DNA of 20,112 nt, taken from CAYYMH01 sp964472785 (lineage in GTDB: Bacteria > Zhuqueibacterota > Zhuqueibacteria > Thermofontimicrobiales > Thermofontimicrobiaceae). Location of the stretch: assembly GCA_964472785.1 (NCBI GenBank), contig CAYYMH010000067.1, positions 1-20,112 on the forward strand, in the 5' to 3' direction. Shown piece by piece: positions 6,953 to 15,324 of this stretch. Each line of letters begins with the position of its first letter. Position 1 is the stretch's first letter. Below the pieces are notes generated by a model that saw only the letters and a list, made by a program, of their open reading frames with translations, was not told where the DNA came from and did no database searches. Made by a program: the position numbers and the translations under genes.

Positions 6953-8416
6953 CTAATTCCTTCCTAAAATACGCTGGTAGATTTTTCGATTAAATATCAG
7001 AAACAAGCTGATCACGATAACCCACTGGAACACACACGTCGCCAATGAATAGGTTTCAAAAGGATTCCACCATTTATCAGACCAGCTAATCGATTGCCAA
7101 AACCACCAAACGATCAATAAAACAAATTCAACCGGAATGACATATTTAACGATCACATCATACCATTTACCAATGTTAATGTCGTTCCCAATTTGATTGA
7201 TTAATTGTTCGCGGAAATTTTTCGCGCCATAAATAATCACCGCCAGAGCGAAGAAGAATCCGCTTAACATTAATCCGACGCCCCATGCCCAGTCCTGATT
7301 TCCGAAAAACTGAATACTGACAGCGGATGGAATTCCCAATAAAAAGCCACCCGACCAAACAAATGCTATTGCCCGTTTCCTTGGGATACCCATATCCATT
7401 AAAATTCGGGTAACCATTTCAATCATTGCTAATAATGATGACAACGCTGCAAAACTCAGTGCCAAAAAGAAAATTGCTGTAAAAACCTGTCCCCCGGTAA
7501 ATTTTGAAAATAGCGCCGGAATCCAAATGAACGCCAACCCAGTATTTGCAGGTCCCACTTCAGCCAAAACCTGCTCCGGCACCAAATCTAATTGAGGCGC
7601 CAGAGCAAAAACAGCAGGGAAAATCATAATTCCGACCAATAACGATGCGGAATTATTTCCAAAGCCAGTTATCAGCGAATTAAGAACGATATCCTCTTTC
7701 TGCTTTAAATATATTCCATACGTCAGTAATAATCCCCAGCCGGCACCGGTGGACCAGGCAGATTGCGTTAATGCGTTTAACCACACTTTATGATCCAGTA
7801 AAAGACTCCAGCGCGGATTAAAGAAAAAATTCAGCCCATCAATCGAATTCGGCAACGAAAGTGACCGAATGGTTCCGATGATAATTAACACAAGTAGAGA
7901 TGGAATCAAAATTTTATTCGCCTTCTCTAAACCATTGACAACACCTTTATAGATAATAAATGCACCGATTGATACCGAAATAAAATGAAAAACGATCGGC
8001 TGAATTTGGCTGTTGGAAAATTGTAGCCAATACTCCATACCGTTCACATTGTTTAATCCACCGCTAATCGCAGCCATAAAATATTTGACACACCATCCCA
8101 TAACAACTGAATAATAAAACATGATAGCCATGGTGCAAAATCCAACAAATCCGCCCATCCAAAGATACTTTTTTCCAATTAATTTTCCAAATGCACCTAC
8201 CGGGCTCAAACGCATTGACTTGCCAATCGTTAGCTCGGCAATCAAAAGCGGTATCGACCACAAAAACAAAAAAATGATCCACGGTATTAAAAAAGCAGCT
8301 CCCCCGTTTTGCGCGGCAATTCTCGGAAAGCGCCAGATATTTCCGGTGCCAATGGCCATACCTAAAGCAGCCAATAACAATGACCAGCGAGATGAGAAAT
8401 ACTCCTGCTTCTGCAT
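6953..8416 (-). CDS. Sodium-dependent amino-acid symporter, NSS/SNF family (MetP-like)
   Basis: A 487-residue inner-membrane carrier of the LeuT fold that couples Na+ to uptake of a small substrate, probably an amino acid. The NSS signature is clear in TM1: GMAIGTGNIWRFPRIAAQNGGAAFLIPW (split here: GMAIGTGNIWRF at about 19-30, then PRIAAQNGG). TM6-like ALTQSAWSTGAGWGLLLTYG and about eleven hydrophobic segments fit bacterial members. ATG 8416 is preceded by AAGGACGGAGG. A near-consensus promoter lies 73 bp upstream, and a MetS-like small gene follows by 3 bp. That pairing favours a MetP-type methionine/alanine importer over a LeuT- or TnaT-type one. The substrate is inferred, not seen. Confidence 0.92.
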   Translation of the reverse strand: MQKQEYFSSRWSLLLAALGMAIGTGNIWRFPRIAAQNGGAAFLIPWIIFLFLWSIPLLIAELTIGKSMRLSPVGAFGKLIGKKYLWMGGFVGFCTMAIMFYYSVVMGWCVKYFMAAISGGLNNVNGMEYWLQFSNSQIQPIVFHFISVSIGAFIIYKGVVNGLEKANKILIPSLLVLIIIGTIRSLSLPNSIDGLNFFFNPRWSLLLDHKVWLNALTQSAWSTGAGWGLLLTYGIYLKQKEDIVLNSLITGFGNNSASLLVGIMIFPAVFALAPQLDLVPEQVLAEVGPANTGLAFIWIPALFSKFTGGQVFTAIFFLALSFAALSSLLAMIEMVTRILMDMGIPRKRAIAFVWSGGFLLGIPSAVSIQFFGNQDWAWGVGLMLSGFFFALAVIIYGAKNFREQLINQIGNDINIGKWYDVIVKYVIPVEFVLLIVWWFWQSISWSDKWWNPFETYSLATCVFQWVIVISLFLIFNRKIYQRILGRN

Positions 8417-8488
8417 CCTCCGTCCTTTTTTAACCTCTACTAATTTCCGATTTTTAAACCGACATATTCTAATCTAAAGATATTTTTA

Positions 8489-8517
8489 AATATATGATAT
8501 TTATTATAATATTGCAA
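8489..8517 (-). promoter_or_regulatory. Sigma-70-type promoter of the NSS transporter operon
   Basis: TTGCAA (8512-8517) and TATATT (8489-8494) are exactly 17 bp apart on the minus strand, in an A/T-rich stretch between the helicase stop and the transporter start. The predicted leader is about 65 nt. Confidence 0.65.
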
Positions 8518-8571
8518 GTAAAAGATAAATCAAATCCGAAAGACCAATGGAAAACCGCCGGACTCCGTTCA

Positions 8572-11500
8572 TTAAAATAATTTTAGTTGAAAGTCGTCGC
8601 TGATCTCTGATTTACTTTTTCTTTTCTCCTTTATTTCTGCTTGTCGATTTTCTTTTAAGGCTGTTTCGATTTGATTTAAAAAACGGGAAGGGCTGTTGGA
8701 ACTTCGCTTGCCAAACAAAAATCTACTTTTGGAATGCAATAAAATCAAACGGAGTTTCGCGCGCGTCATGCCAACGTAAAACAACCTTCTCTCCTCTTCC
8801 AAATCGGCACATTCATTTTGCCGAAAATATGGTATCAAACCGTCTTCGCAACCGGTAATAAATACAACTGGAAATTCCAATCCTTTTGCTGCATGCAACG
8901 TCAGCAGCGTGACTTTTTCTGACTTGGGCTCATAAATATCGGTTTCGCTTTGAAGCGAAATATCTTCTAAAAAATTATCTAAATTATTACTGTAATTTTC
9001 CACCATACTCAATAATTGCATCCAATAGTATTGACGCTGCTGGTCGTTCTTGTAATAAGATCGAAAACCAAAATCTTTTAAAACAGCTTCAATTAACTCA
9101 CCGACAGTCAATTCTCCGTTTTTTTCATGAAGCTTATTTATCTTTTTGACAAAATTTTCAACCGGCTGCTTTTGTGTCTCGCTTAACAACGCTATTCGAT
9201 GGCAGCTCTCCATTGACTGCCAAAACGTTAAACTATTTGAATGCTGATATTTTGATAGAGTCTGCACCGTTTGCTCACCGATACCTCTCGGTGGTTTATT
9301 TAGAGTTTTCAAAAGGTAAACATCAGAATTGGGATTTTGAAGCACTTTTAAAAATGAAATGACATCATCAACCGCCGGAATTTCAAAAAATTGTATTTCT
9401 CCCAATGTTTGATAAGGAATGCCCGACCGAATGAACGCCTCTTCCAGTGCAACAAGCTGAGCCTTGACCCGGAATAAAACTGCAATGTCGGAAAATGATG
9501 AAAAATATTCCGATTCTTCTGCTCCTGCCCGGCCTGAATCCACTGAGAAAAAACTGGTCGCGCCAACCATCTGCTCGATTTGATGCACGATTGTCTCTGC
9601 TTCTGATTTTTCTGTGGGCGTTTGAAAAATATCGATTCGTGTATTTGTAATGAGCGTGGAATAGATACTCAAATCTTGAAAGTCCGGGCTTTTTGCCATC
9701 ACCTGAGTCGATGCATCAATAATCGTTGAATCGGAGCGATAATTTTTTTCGAGTCGAATCGTTTTCGTTTCCGGGAAATCTTTTTCAAATTGAAGAAAAT
9801 ATCTGCGGTCCGAACCACGGAATCCGTAGATCGCCTGGTTTGGATCGCCAATTACGCAGAGCTTTGTTTTGTAAAACGTTAATTGCCGAAGAAGAAAATA
9901 TTGTGCAAAATTGATGTCCTGATACTCATCAACAAAAATATATAAATATTTTTCCTGATACTTTTGTTTTTTTTCCGGATATGCTTTAAATATTTTAATC
10001 GGTTGCACAATTAGGTCTTCAAAGTCAAAAGCCTGATTTTGTTTTAAGGCGTTCTGATATTTCTGTAAGATTTGAAAAATATTATCGTCATTGGATTTTT
10101 TAATTAAAGACTCAGCAGCGGTGAATTCCAATAATTTATTTTTAGCGTCAGAAATTTGATCGGATATCCGTCTTAATTCTTGCTTCGGAGTTACAGGTAA
10201 AATACTTCTCAAAAGCTGCAACTTGTCATCTTCAGTATAAATTGAAAAACTCGACGGATAATCAATCGTCTCCGCTTCGTTCCTTAAAATGTGCGCCCCC
10301 AACGCATGAAACGTTTTAATGGTCATTTTTTTTGTGATGGATTGACCCACCAGTTGGTTTAGTCTATCACGCATCTCATCCGCTGCGCGGTTCGTAAATG
10401 TGATTGCAAGAATCTGATCCGGCGAAACTTTTTTTTCGTTGACCAAATGAGCAATGCGGTAAGTGAGTGTACGGGTTTTTCCGGTTCCCGGACCGGCCAC
10501 AATCAACACTGTGTCACCATCATAATTCACCGCTTCACGCTGATGTCGGTTTAAACCGTTTTCATCCTCTAATTCGTCAGCAGCACTTTGCTGTTTTTTT
10601 TCAGATTTCTTCGCATATTTTTTGGCAGCTTCATCTTTATCCCGAATGATAAACAATTCGTTTTGTTGCTCCCTGTTTTCAGCTTTTTTTTCTGAAGCAT
10701 CATATTGAAACATTGCCGATTGAGCAGCCAGCGACGTCTTTTCTTTCTCTGTAAATAGGGTGATTGTCCCAAACTCACCATCATAGCCACCCAGTTTTTT
10801 GACATCACCCGCTCTAATTCGGCGAATCCCCTCAGCCAGCAGAGCCCCCCCGATTTTCTCAATGTCAGTCAGCGGAAGATCAAATAAAATCGTTAATTCA
10901 GACCCTAATTTGGTTAATAAATGATCCAATTTCTTATTAACCGTTTTTGTGTTTGGTCCGACATTGAGAATTTCCGACAATACTTCCGGTAGCGGAATCA
11001 GACTGTAAAACTGTTTGGCGTTATTTGGTTTAAAGCCCGCCGCCCTGTCCGCCAACTCTTCAACCCGGTAAAGTACACCGACTGTAACTTTTTTTCCGCA
11101 AACAGAACAAATACCTTTGTTTGCTATTGTTTCTTCCGGTGTCATCCGTTTGCTGCATTTTCGATGACCGTCCAGATGATACTTTCCTTCTTCCGGAAAA
11201 AACTCAACCGTACCTAAAAATTCATCCGTATTTGGTGATTTCAACGCCGCCAACATCGCAGAATAGGACAGTTCACATTTGAACAGATTTGCTTCCCGGG
11301 CCAGCTTTGCCGGCGAATGGGCGTCTGAATTTGATACCAGAACAAATTTGTCCAATTTTGAGAGCCGCCAATTCATCGGCGGATCAGACGACAAACCGGT
11401 TTCCAATGCAAAAATATACGGCGTTAAATCATCGAAGCATTCTTCAATAGAATCAAAACCGGATTTCGACCCAAGAACAGAAAACCAGGGCGTCCAAATA

Positions 11501-11991
11501 TGGGCGGGTATTAAATAGGATAAATCATTCGATTCGAGAACAAGTTCTAATAAATTCCGGGCGTCTAATCCCAAAATGGGCCGACCGTCAGAGCGAATGT
11601 TACCGATTTTCTCTAACGTCGATTGGAATTTTTGAGCTATTTCAATGGACGGAAAAAATACTACATTATGGTTTTTTCGCACCCGATCCGCTTTTTTATA
11701 AATGCTACTGATCTCACCACTCAAAATAAACCGAACTTCGCCCTGACACGCTTTGGGCACTTCTTCCTGGATTTTATTTGCATATTCTCTTTTTAATTGA
11801 AATAATCCATCTTCAGCCGGCTCCAATTTTTTGCGGATTTCATCTAACCAGCCAGGGTGTGTAATATCTCCTGTTCCGACAACCTGAATGCCCTTTAGCT
11901 GGGCATACTTATAAATCTGTTCCAGGTTCAGTTGTCTGCTCGTAGCTCTCGAATAATGTGAATGAATGTGAAGATCAGCAAGAAATTTCAT
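8572..11991 (-). CDS. EndoQ-type PHP endonuclease fused to UvrD-family helicase
   Basis: A 1139-residue fusion. Residues 1-415 match endonuclease Q, which nicks DNA 5' to deaminated bases (uracil, hypoxanthine, xanthine) and AP sites. PHP metal ligands are visible: H8, H10 (DLHIHSH), D42, E93 (SGEIS), H108, H164 (PAHIWTPW), D223 and H225 (NSDAHS). A zinc site follows (GHRKC with C279; CSVC, C295 and C298), then the EndoQ-typical RVEELADR. A charged linker (about 416-475) leads to an SF1A helicase: Q-motif LNRHQREAV (480-488), Walker A GPGTGKT (500-506), VDEYQD (687-692), GDPNQAIYGFRG (715-726), NYRS (750-753), HAAKGLEF (1033-1040) and VGMTRAK (1073-1079). The last five residues, QLKLF, match the beta-clamp-binding consensus. 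All catalytic motifs look intact. ATG 11991 is preceded by GGAAA. Confidence 0.92.
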   Translation of the reverse strand: MKFLADLHIHSHYSRATSRQLNLEQIYKYAQLKGIQVVGTGDITHPGWLDEIRKKLEPAEDGLFQLKREYANKIQEEVPKACQGEVRFILSGEISSIYKKADRVRKNHNVVFFPSIEIAQKFQSTLEKIGNIRSDGRPILGLDARNLLELVLESNDLSYLIPAHIWTPWFSVLGSKSGFDSIEECFDDLTPYIFALETGLSSDPPMNWRLSKLDKFVLVSNSDAHSPAKLAREANLFKCELSYSAMLAALKSPNTDEFLGTVEFFPEEGKYHLDGHRKCSKRMTPEETIANKGICSVCGKKVTVGVLYRVEELADRAAGFKPNNAKQFYSLIPLPEVLSEILNVGPNTKTVNKKLDHLLTKLGSELTILFDLPLTDIEKIGGALLAEGIRRIRAGDVKKLGGYDGEFGTITLFTEKEKTSLAAQSAMFQYDASEKKAENREQQNELFIIRDKDEAAKKYAKKSEKKQQSAADELEDENGLNRHQREAVNYDGDTVLIVAGPGTGKTRTLTYRIAHLVNEKKVSPDQILAITFTNRAADEMRDRLNQLVGQSITKKMTIKTFHALGAHILRNEAETIDYPSSFSIYTEDDKLQLLRSILPVTPKQELRRISDQISDAKNKLLEFTAAESLIKKSNDDNIFQILQKYQNALKQNQAFDFEDLIVQPIKIFKAYPEKKQKYQEKYLYIFVDEYQDINFAQYFLLRQLTFYKTKLCVIGDPNQAIYGFRGSDRRYFLQFEKDFPETKTIRLEKNYRSDSTIIDASTQVMAKSPDFQDLSIYSTLITNTRIDIFQTPTEKSEAETIVHQIEQMVGATSFFSVDSGRAGAEESEYFSSFSDIAVLFRVKAQLVALEEAFIRSGIPYQTLGEIQFFEIPAVDDVISFLKVLQNPNSDVYLLKTLNKPPRGIGEQTVQTLSKYQHSNSLTFWQSMESCHRIALLSETQKQPVENFVKKINKLHEKNGELTVGELIEAVLKDFGFRSYYKNDQQRQYYWMQLLSMVENYSNNLDNFLEDISLQSETDIYEPKSEKVTLLTLHAAKGLEFPVVFITGCEDGLIPYFRQNECADLEEERRLFYVGMTRAKLRLILLHSKSRFLFGKRSSNSPSRFLNQIETALKENRQAEIKEKRKSKSEISDDFQLKLF

Positions 11992-12040
11992 GCGTTTTCC
12001 GAATTAAAAATGTCATTATTTAATTTTTGTTTTGACTTTA

Positions 12041-12069
12041 ATTATAGTAAAATTTGGAATGAAATGCAA
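12041..12069 (-). promoter_or_regulatory. Sigma-70-type promoter of the EndoQ-helicase gene
   Basis: TTGCAT (12064-12069) and TATAAT (12041-12046) are 17 bp apart on the minus strand. The predicted transcript start is near 12034, giving a leader of about 40 nt. A large dyad overlaps the -35 box. Confidence 0.7.
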
Positions 12070-12090
12070 GGCAGAATATTCTGAACTGCA
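12065..12090. promoter_or_regulatory. 26-bp operator-like dyad overlapping the -35 of the EndoQ-helicase promoter
   Basis: The core CAGAATATTCTG (12072-12083) is a perfect 12-bp palindrome. TGCA stands 3 bp outside it on each side (12065-12068 and 12087-12090), so 20 of 26 positions are symmetric. It overlaps the -35 hexamer, a position typical of repressors. It is not a CTGT-N8-ACAG or GAAC-N4-GTTC LexA box. Confidence 0.5.
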
Positions 12091-12221
12091 ATTTGTGAAA
12101 TGATTCGCATGATTATTTTATCCCGCTTATCTTGCGCGACCAGTCACATCTGCCTTTGGCATGATTATTCTGTCAAGTAATTTATATTTAAATGGTTAAT
12201 CTATCATGCGGTCATTTGATC

Positions 12222-13898
12222 CTATTCGATCAACAACATCTTCCGCACCACCTCTCCCCTATCTGTCTGAATGCGGTAAAAATAGACGCCGCTGCTCAAA
12301 TTATCTGCACGGAACGTAATTTCTTGATACCCCTTGTTCATTTCTTTGTCCAATAAAAGAGAATTTTGTCTGCCCAATAAATCGTGCACTGTAATTTTAA
12401 CGTGTGATTGATTTGCAAGGTAAAAAGATATTGTAGTCGATGAATTGAACGGATTGGGATAATTGTTCGCCAGCACATGATCTGAAAACTCTCCTTTGTG
12501 CTCGTTAACAGAGGTTGCTGCTGATGTATCATACGCTACGATCCTGATGGCATCGGCAACAACGTAAGTTCCCACTGTCGCCGCATTGGAAATAATGACG
12601 GTGTCCGTTGAATCACCTTTGAAGGAATAACGACCCAGTGAATTCCAGGTTGACCCATTGGCTGTTTGATCCTGGCGAACAGTGTCGGCGCCCGATTGAT
12701 GCTTAATGATGAACGGCGTATCCTGACAGCGATTATTTGCAGCCACCCACCAGGCAAAAAGCTCGCATTTCATCGCTTTGCCCAAATTCAAGCGGAATAC
12801 CGCATATTTTTCGCCGCTTCCTTTTGTGTTTAACATCGAAGGTGTATCGCCCCAAAAACCGACGTTTGCAGTTGGGAACCAGCCGCCTCCTTCAAGGGAG
12901 CAGCCATTATCCGACGTATCAATAATTTTCTCAAACAGGGGCTCATCCGGTACTTTGATCGAATCCGAATGAACAACCGCCAAAATCGTTGGCACCGCCC
13001 GGAGATCGGTGGAACCCTGCGGCAGATTAATCAATTGACCACCGACTGCCATCTGGGTTGAGCCGCCGCCATCCAAATTCATCGCCTCGACACATCCCAG
13101 ATCCAGCATGATTTGCGCCAGTTCCGGCAAAGTCACGCCCTGACTCGCCGTCTGTCTGCCGTCCACCACCAACAAAATGGCATGCTGATTTCGGGTGTAA
13201 CCAACCGCTGTTCTCGGATTATCGACTTCAAGTCCCACACCTGACTCCCAGAATACCTCTTCATAATAGGTGATTGCCGGGGATTCCTGTTTTACCAGCG
13301 ACGGTCCTCCGCCGATTCCGACTAACAAATCGTCGTAAACCTGACCAGTCGATTTTTGAGGCACTTGTGACGGATTCCCCGGAGAGTTGTCTGCCGGCGT
13401 TTCTAAAGTATAAATGTCAGTCACTGTCGCTCCAAAATGGTAGATCCAATCAACGGACATGGTTTTCTCCATATCCACGCCAAAAAAGCTCCGCGTCACC
13501 GGATAGGTCACTTTATTCCGCACCAACGCACTGATATTCTGCGCAACCACTTGATCCGGATAAACTACCGCAGAGTAAGACGTTGAACCACCAAAAAAAC
13601 CACCATTGACAGCAGCAATCGCACCGACACGTTCTGTGAAATTTGGTACTGTTTCCAAACCTGTCGGTTCTGTTGACAAATAAGGTCGGACAGCCAAATC
13701 TTCGTTAGTCATATCAACGTCAAGATACCAGGCTTTTAGCGGTGGATTGCTCTGCTCACCCTGAAATAGTCTAACACCTATTGGCAAGTCATAATCTTGT
13801 GAGACCTCATTCCAGGTTAAGTTCTGGGCATTAAGGGAAAAACTCAAGACGAGGAAAATTAACGTCGCAATGATAATTTTTTTCATCGCATTGTCCAT
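12222..13898 (-). CDS. Secreted phosphodiester glycosidase (NAGPA-like) with T9SS sorting domain
   Basis: A 558-residue exported protein. A signal peptide (about residues 5-25, MKKIIIATLIFLVLSFSLNAQ) precedes a phosphodiester glycosidase (NAGPA/DUF2233) domain at about 55-310, with AAVNGGFF (95-102), GIGGGPSL (194-201), NPRTAVGYT (227-235) and the signature MNLDGGGSTQM (273-283). Residues about 325-455 resemble the golvesin/xanthan-lyase type accessory domain. The C-terminal 80 residues are a T9SS type A sorting domain (NNYPNPFNSSTTI, HDLLGRQ, LSSGVYFYRI, RKMLLIE). The family cleaves sugar-1-phosphodiester bonds, so an extracellular polysaccharide or cell-wall target is likely; the substrate is unknown. 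No SD is seen; ATG 13898 or the in-frame ATG at 13886 could start it. It is divergent from the citrate lyase operon. Confidence 0.88.
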   Translation of the reverse strand: MDNAMKKIIIATLIFLVLSFSLNAQNLTWNEVSQDYDLPIGVRLFQGEQSNPPLKAWYLDVDMTNEDLAVRPYLSTEPTGLETVPNFTERVGAIAAVNGGFFGGSTSYSAVVYPDQVVAQNISALVRNKVTYPVTRSFFGVDMEKTMSVDWIYHFGATVTDIYTLETPADNSPGNPSQVPQKSTGQVYDDLLVGIGGGPSLVKQESPAITYYEEVFWESGVGLEVDNPRTAVGYTRNQHAILLVVDGRQTASQGVTLPELAQIMLDLGCVEAMNLDGGGSTQMAVGGQLINLPQGSTDLRAVPTILAVVHSDSIKVPDEPLFEKIIDTSDNGCSLEGGGWFPTANVGFWGDTPSMLNTKGSGEKYAVFRLNLGKAMKCELFAWWVAANNRCQDTPFIIKHQSGADTVRQDQTANGSTWNSLGRYSFKGDSTDTVIISNAATVGTYVVADAIRIVAYDTSAATSVNEHKGEFSDHVLANNYPNPFNSSTTISFYLANQSHVKITVHDLLGRQNSLLLDKEMNKGYQEITFRADNLSSGVYFYRIQTDRGEVVRKMLLIE

Positions 13899-14105
13899 TT
13901 TTTTAGTAATTTTATTCTCTAACTTTCGACAATAGCCTACAAATTTTGTGTTGAGTTATTGATATTTTTTTATTATATTAGGGCGGTTTTTTCTTACCAT
14001 TCAGTTTTTAAGTTTACCAAATATAAGTAAAACGATGAAACATGTCAACATTTAATTAAAATAAAGTTTTTCTCATAATTTGATTTTTTATGTGGAGGTA
14101 AGTAT

Positions 14106-15323
14106 ATGGACAGGTCTGCCGAAGCTGGCAGGAGAGGACAAGATGTGCGTTCCGATTGCTGGATCAAAATCACCCTCACGGATAGTGGCGACATCCGAGT
14201 TGGTCTGCAGAGCAAAGTGAAAACCATGTTTGGTCAATCGCTGGAAAAAATGATAAAAGATGGGCTGAAACTTTTCAATCTCGAGCACGCACAAGTTGAA
14301 GTCGAAGACAATGGGGCGTTGCCCTTTGTGATTATGGCGAGACTTGAGTCCGCTGTTCGCAGGCTAAATCTGAAGACAGAAAAAGAATGGCTCCCTGAAT
14401 TTAAGGAATACTGCCAGTACAAAACTTCGAAAGACCGGTTTCGACGCTCCCGGCTCTATCTGCCCGGCAATGAACCGAAATTTATGTTCAATGCCGGCTT
14501 GCACAAACCCGACGGCATCATTTTAGATTTGGAAGACAGTGTGGCGCCAGCGGAAAAAGATGCGGCTCAATTGCTGGTTCGAAATGCCCTGCGTCAGGTG
14601 AACTTCTACGGAGCAGAGCGCATGGTCAGGATCAATCAAATACCGCGAGGAATGGAGGATTTGAAATCTATCGTTCCTCACAATGTCCATGTGATTTTAA
14701 TTCCAAAATGTGAAAGCGTGGATCAGGTTCGACAAATCGAAGATGAGGTGAATAAGATCAAAAAAGACCGGCAGGTGCACAATGAAATATTTTACATGCC
14801 GATTATCGAAAGTGCTTTAGGCGCCATAAAAGCGTTCGAAATTGCGTCCGCTTCACCGAACGTGGTTGCGCTGACGATTGGTCTGGAAGATTACACAGCA
14901 GATATCGGCACCCAGCGGACATTAGACGGCAGAGAGAGTTTTTGGGCACGCAGCCAGGTTGTCAATGCTGCCCGCGCAGCACGTGTCCAGCCAATTGATA
15001 CCGTATTTTCTGATGTTACCGATATGGAAGGATTGCGACAGAGTGTTTTGGAAGCGAAGTCTTTGGGATTTGACGGGAAAGGTTGCATCCATCCCAGACA
15101 AATTCAGGTCATCCACGAAGCATTTGCACCAGCGGATTCGGAAATTGAGAAAGCGAAAAAAATCGTATTGGCTTTTGAGGAAGCTGAAAAAAAAGGATTG
15201 GGCGTTGTCTCTTTAGGCAGTAAAATGATCGATCCGCCGGTGGTGAAGCGGGCGTTAAAAACAATTCATCTGGCAGTTGAAACCGGAAAGTTAGCAGAAA
15301 CCTGGCGCGAAGGAGGAGAATGA
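14106..15323 (+). CDS. Citrate lyase acyl-carrier (gamma, CitD) fused to citryl-CoA lyase beta subunit (CitE)
   Basis: A 405-residue fusion of two citrate lyase subunits that are usually separate. Residues 1-90 match CitD: an ACP-like domain with VRSDCWIKI near the start and EDNGALPFVIMARLESAVRR at its end. Ser16 is the likely site for the phosphoribosyl-dephospho-CoA arm, though its spacing differs slightly from the E. coli LESGD motif. From about 112 the protein is CitE, a TIM-barrel lyase splitting citryl-CoA into acetyl-CoA and oxaloacetate: RSRLYLPGNEPK, DLEDSVAPAEKD (141-152), Mg-binding E235 and D262, and GKGCIHPRQ (324-332). ATG 14106 has a perfect GGAGG 7 nt upstream. citF starts one base after its stop. 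A methylmalyl/citramalyl-CoA lyase role is less likely because of the CitD part and citF. Confidence 0.9.
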   Translation: MDRSAEAGRRGQDVRSDCWIKITLTDSGDIRVGLQSKVKTMFGQSLEKMIKDGLKLFNLEHAQVEVEDNGALPFVIMARLESAVRRLNLKTEKEWLPEFKEYCQYKTSKDRFRRSRLYLPGNEPKFMFNAGLHKPDGIILDLEDSVAPAEKDAAQLLVRNALRQVNFYGAERMVRINQIPRGMEDLKSIVPHNVHVILIPKCESVDQVRQIEDEVNKIKKDRQVHNEIFYMPIIESALGAIKAFEIASASPNVVALTIGLEDYTADIGTQRTLDGRESFWARSQVVNAARAARVQPIDTVFSDVTDMEGLRQSVLEAKSLGFDGKGCIHPRQIQVIHEAFAPADSEIEKAKKIVLAFEEAEKKGLGVVSLGSKMIDPPVVKRALKTIHLAVETGKLAETWREGGE

Positions 15324-15324
15324 T

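Noticed and set aside
12065..12090. SOS (LexA) box before the EndoQ-helicase gene
   Set aside because: The dyad matches neither CTGT-N8-ACAG nor GAAC-N4-GTTC, so I list it only as an unassigned operator-like site.
12107..12169. Two copies of GCATGATTATT, 52 bp apart
   Set aside because: The 11-bp repeat in A/T-rich intergenic DNA has no further structure, and it is not placed near a start.
13899..14105. Promoters in the divergent gap between the glycosidase and citrate lyase genes
   Set aside because: Only weak boxes are visible (for example TTCAGT, 16 bp, TATAAG at 14000-14027). None is good enough to annotate.
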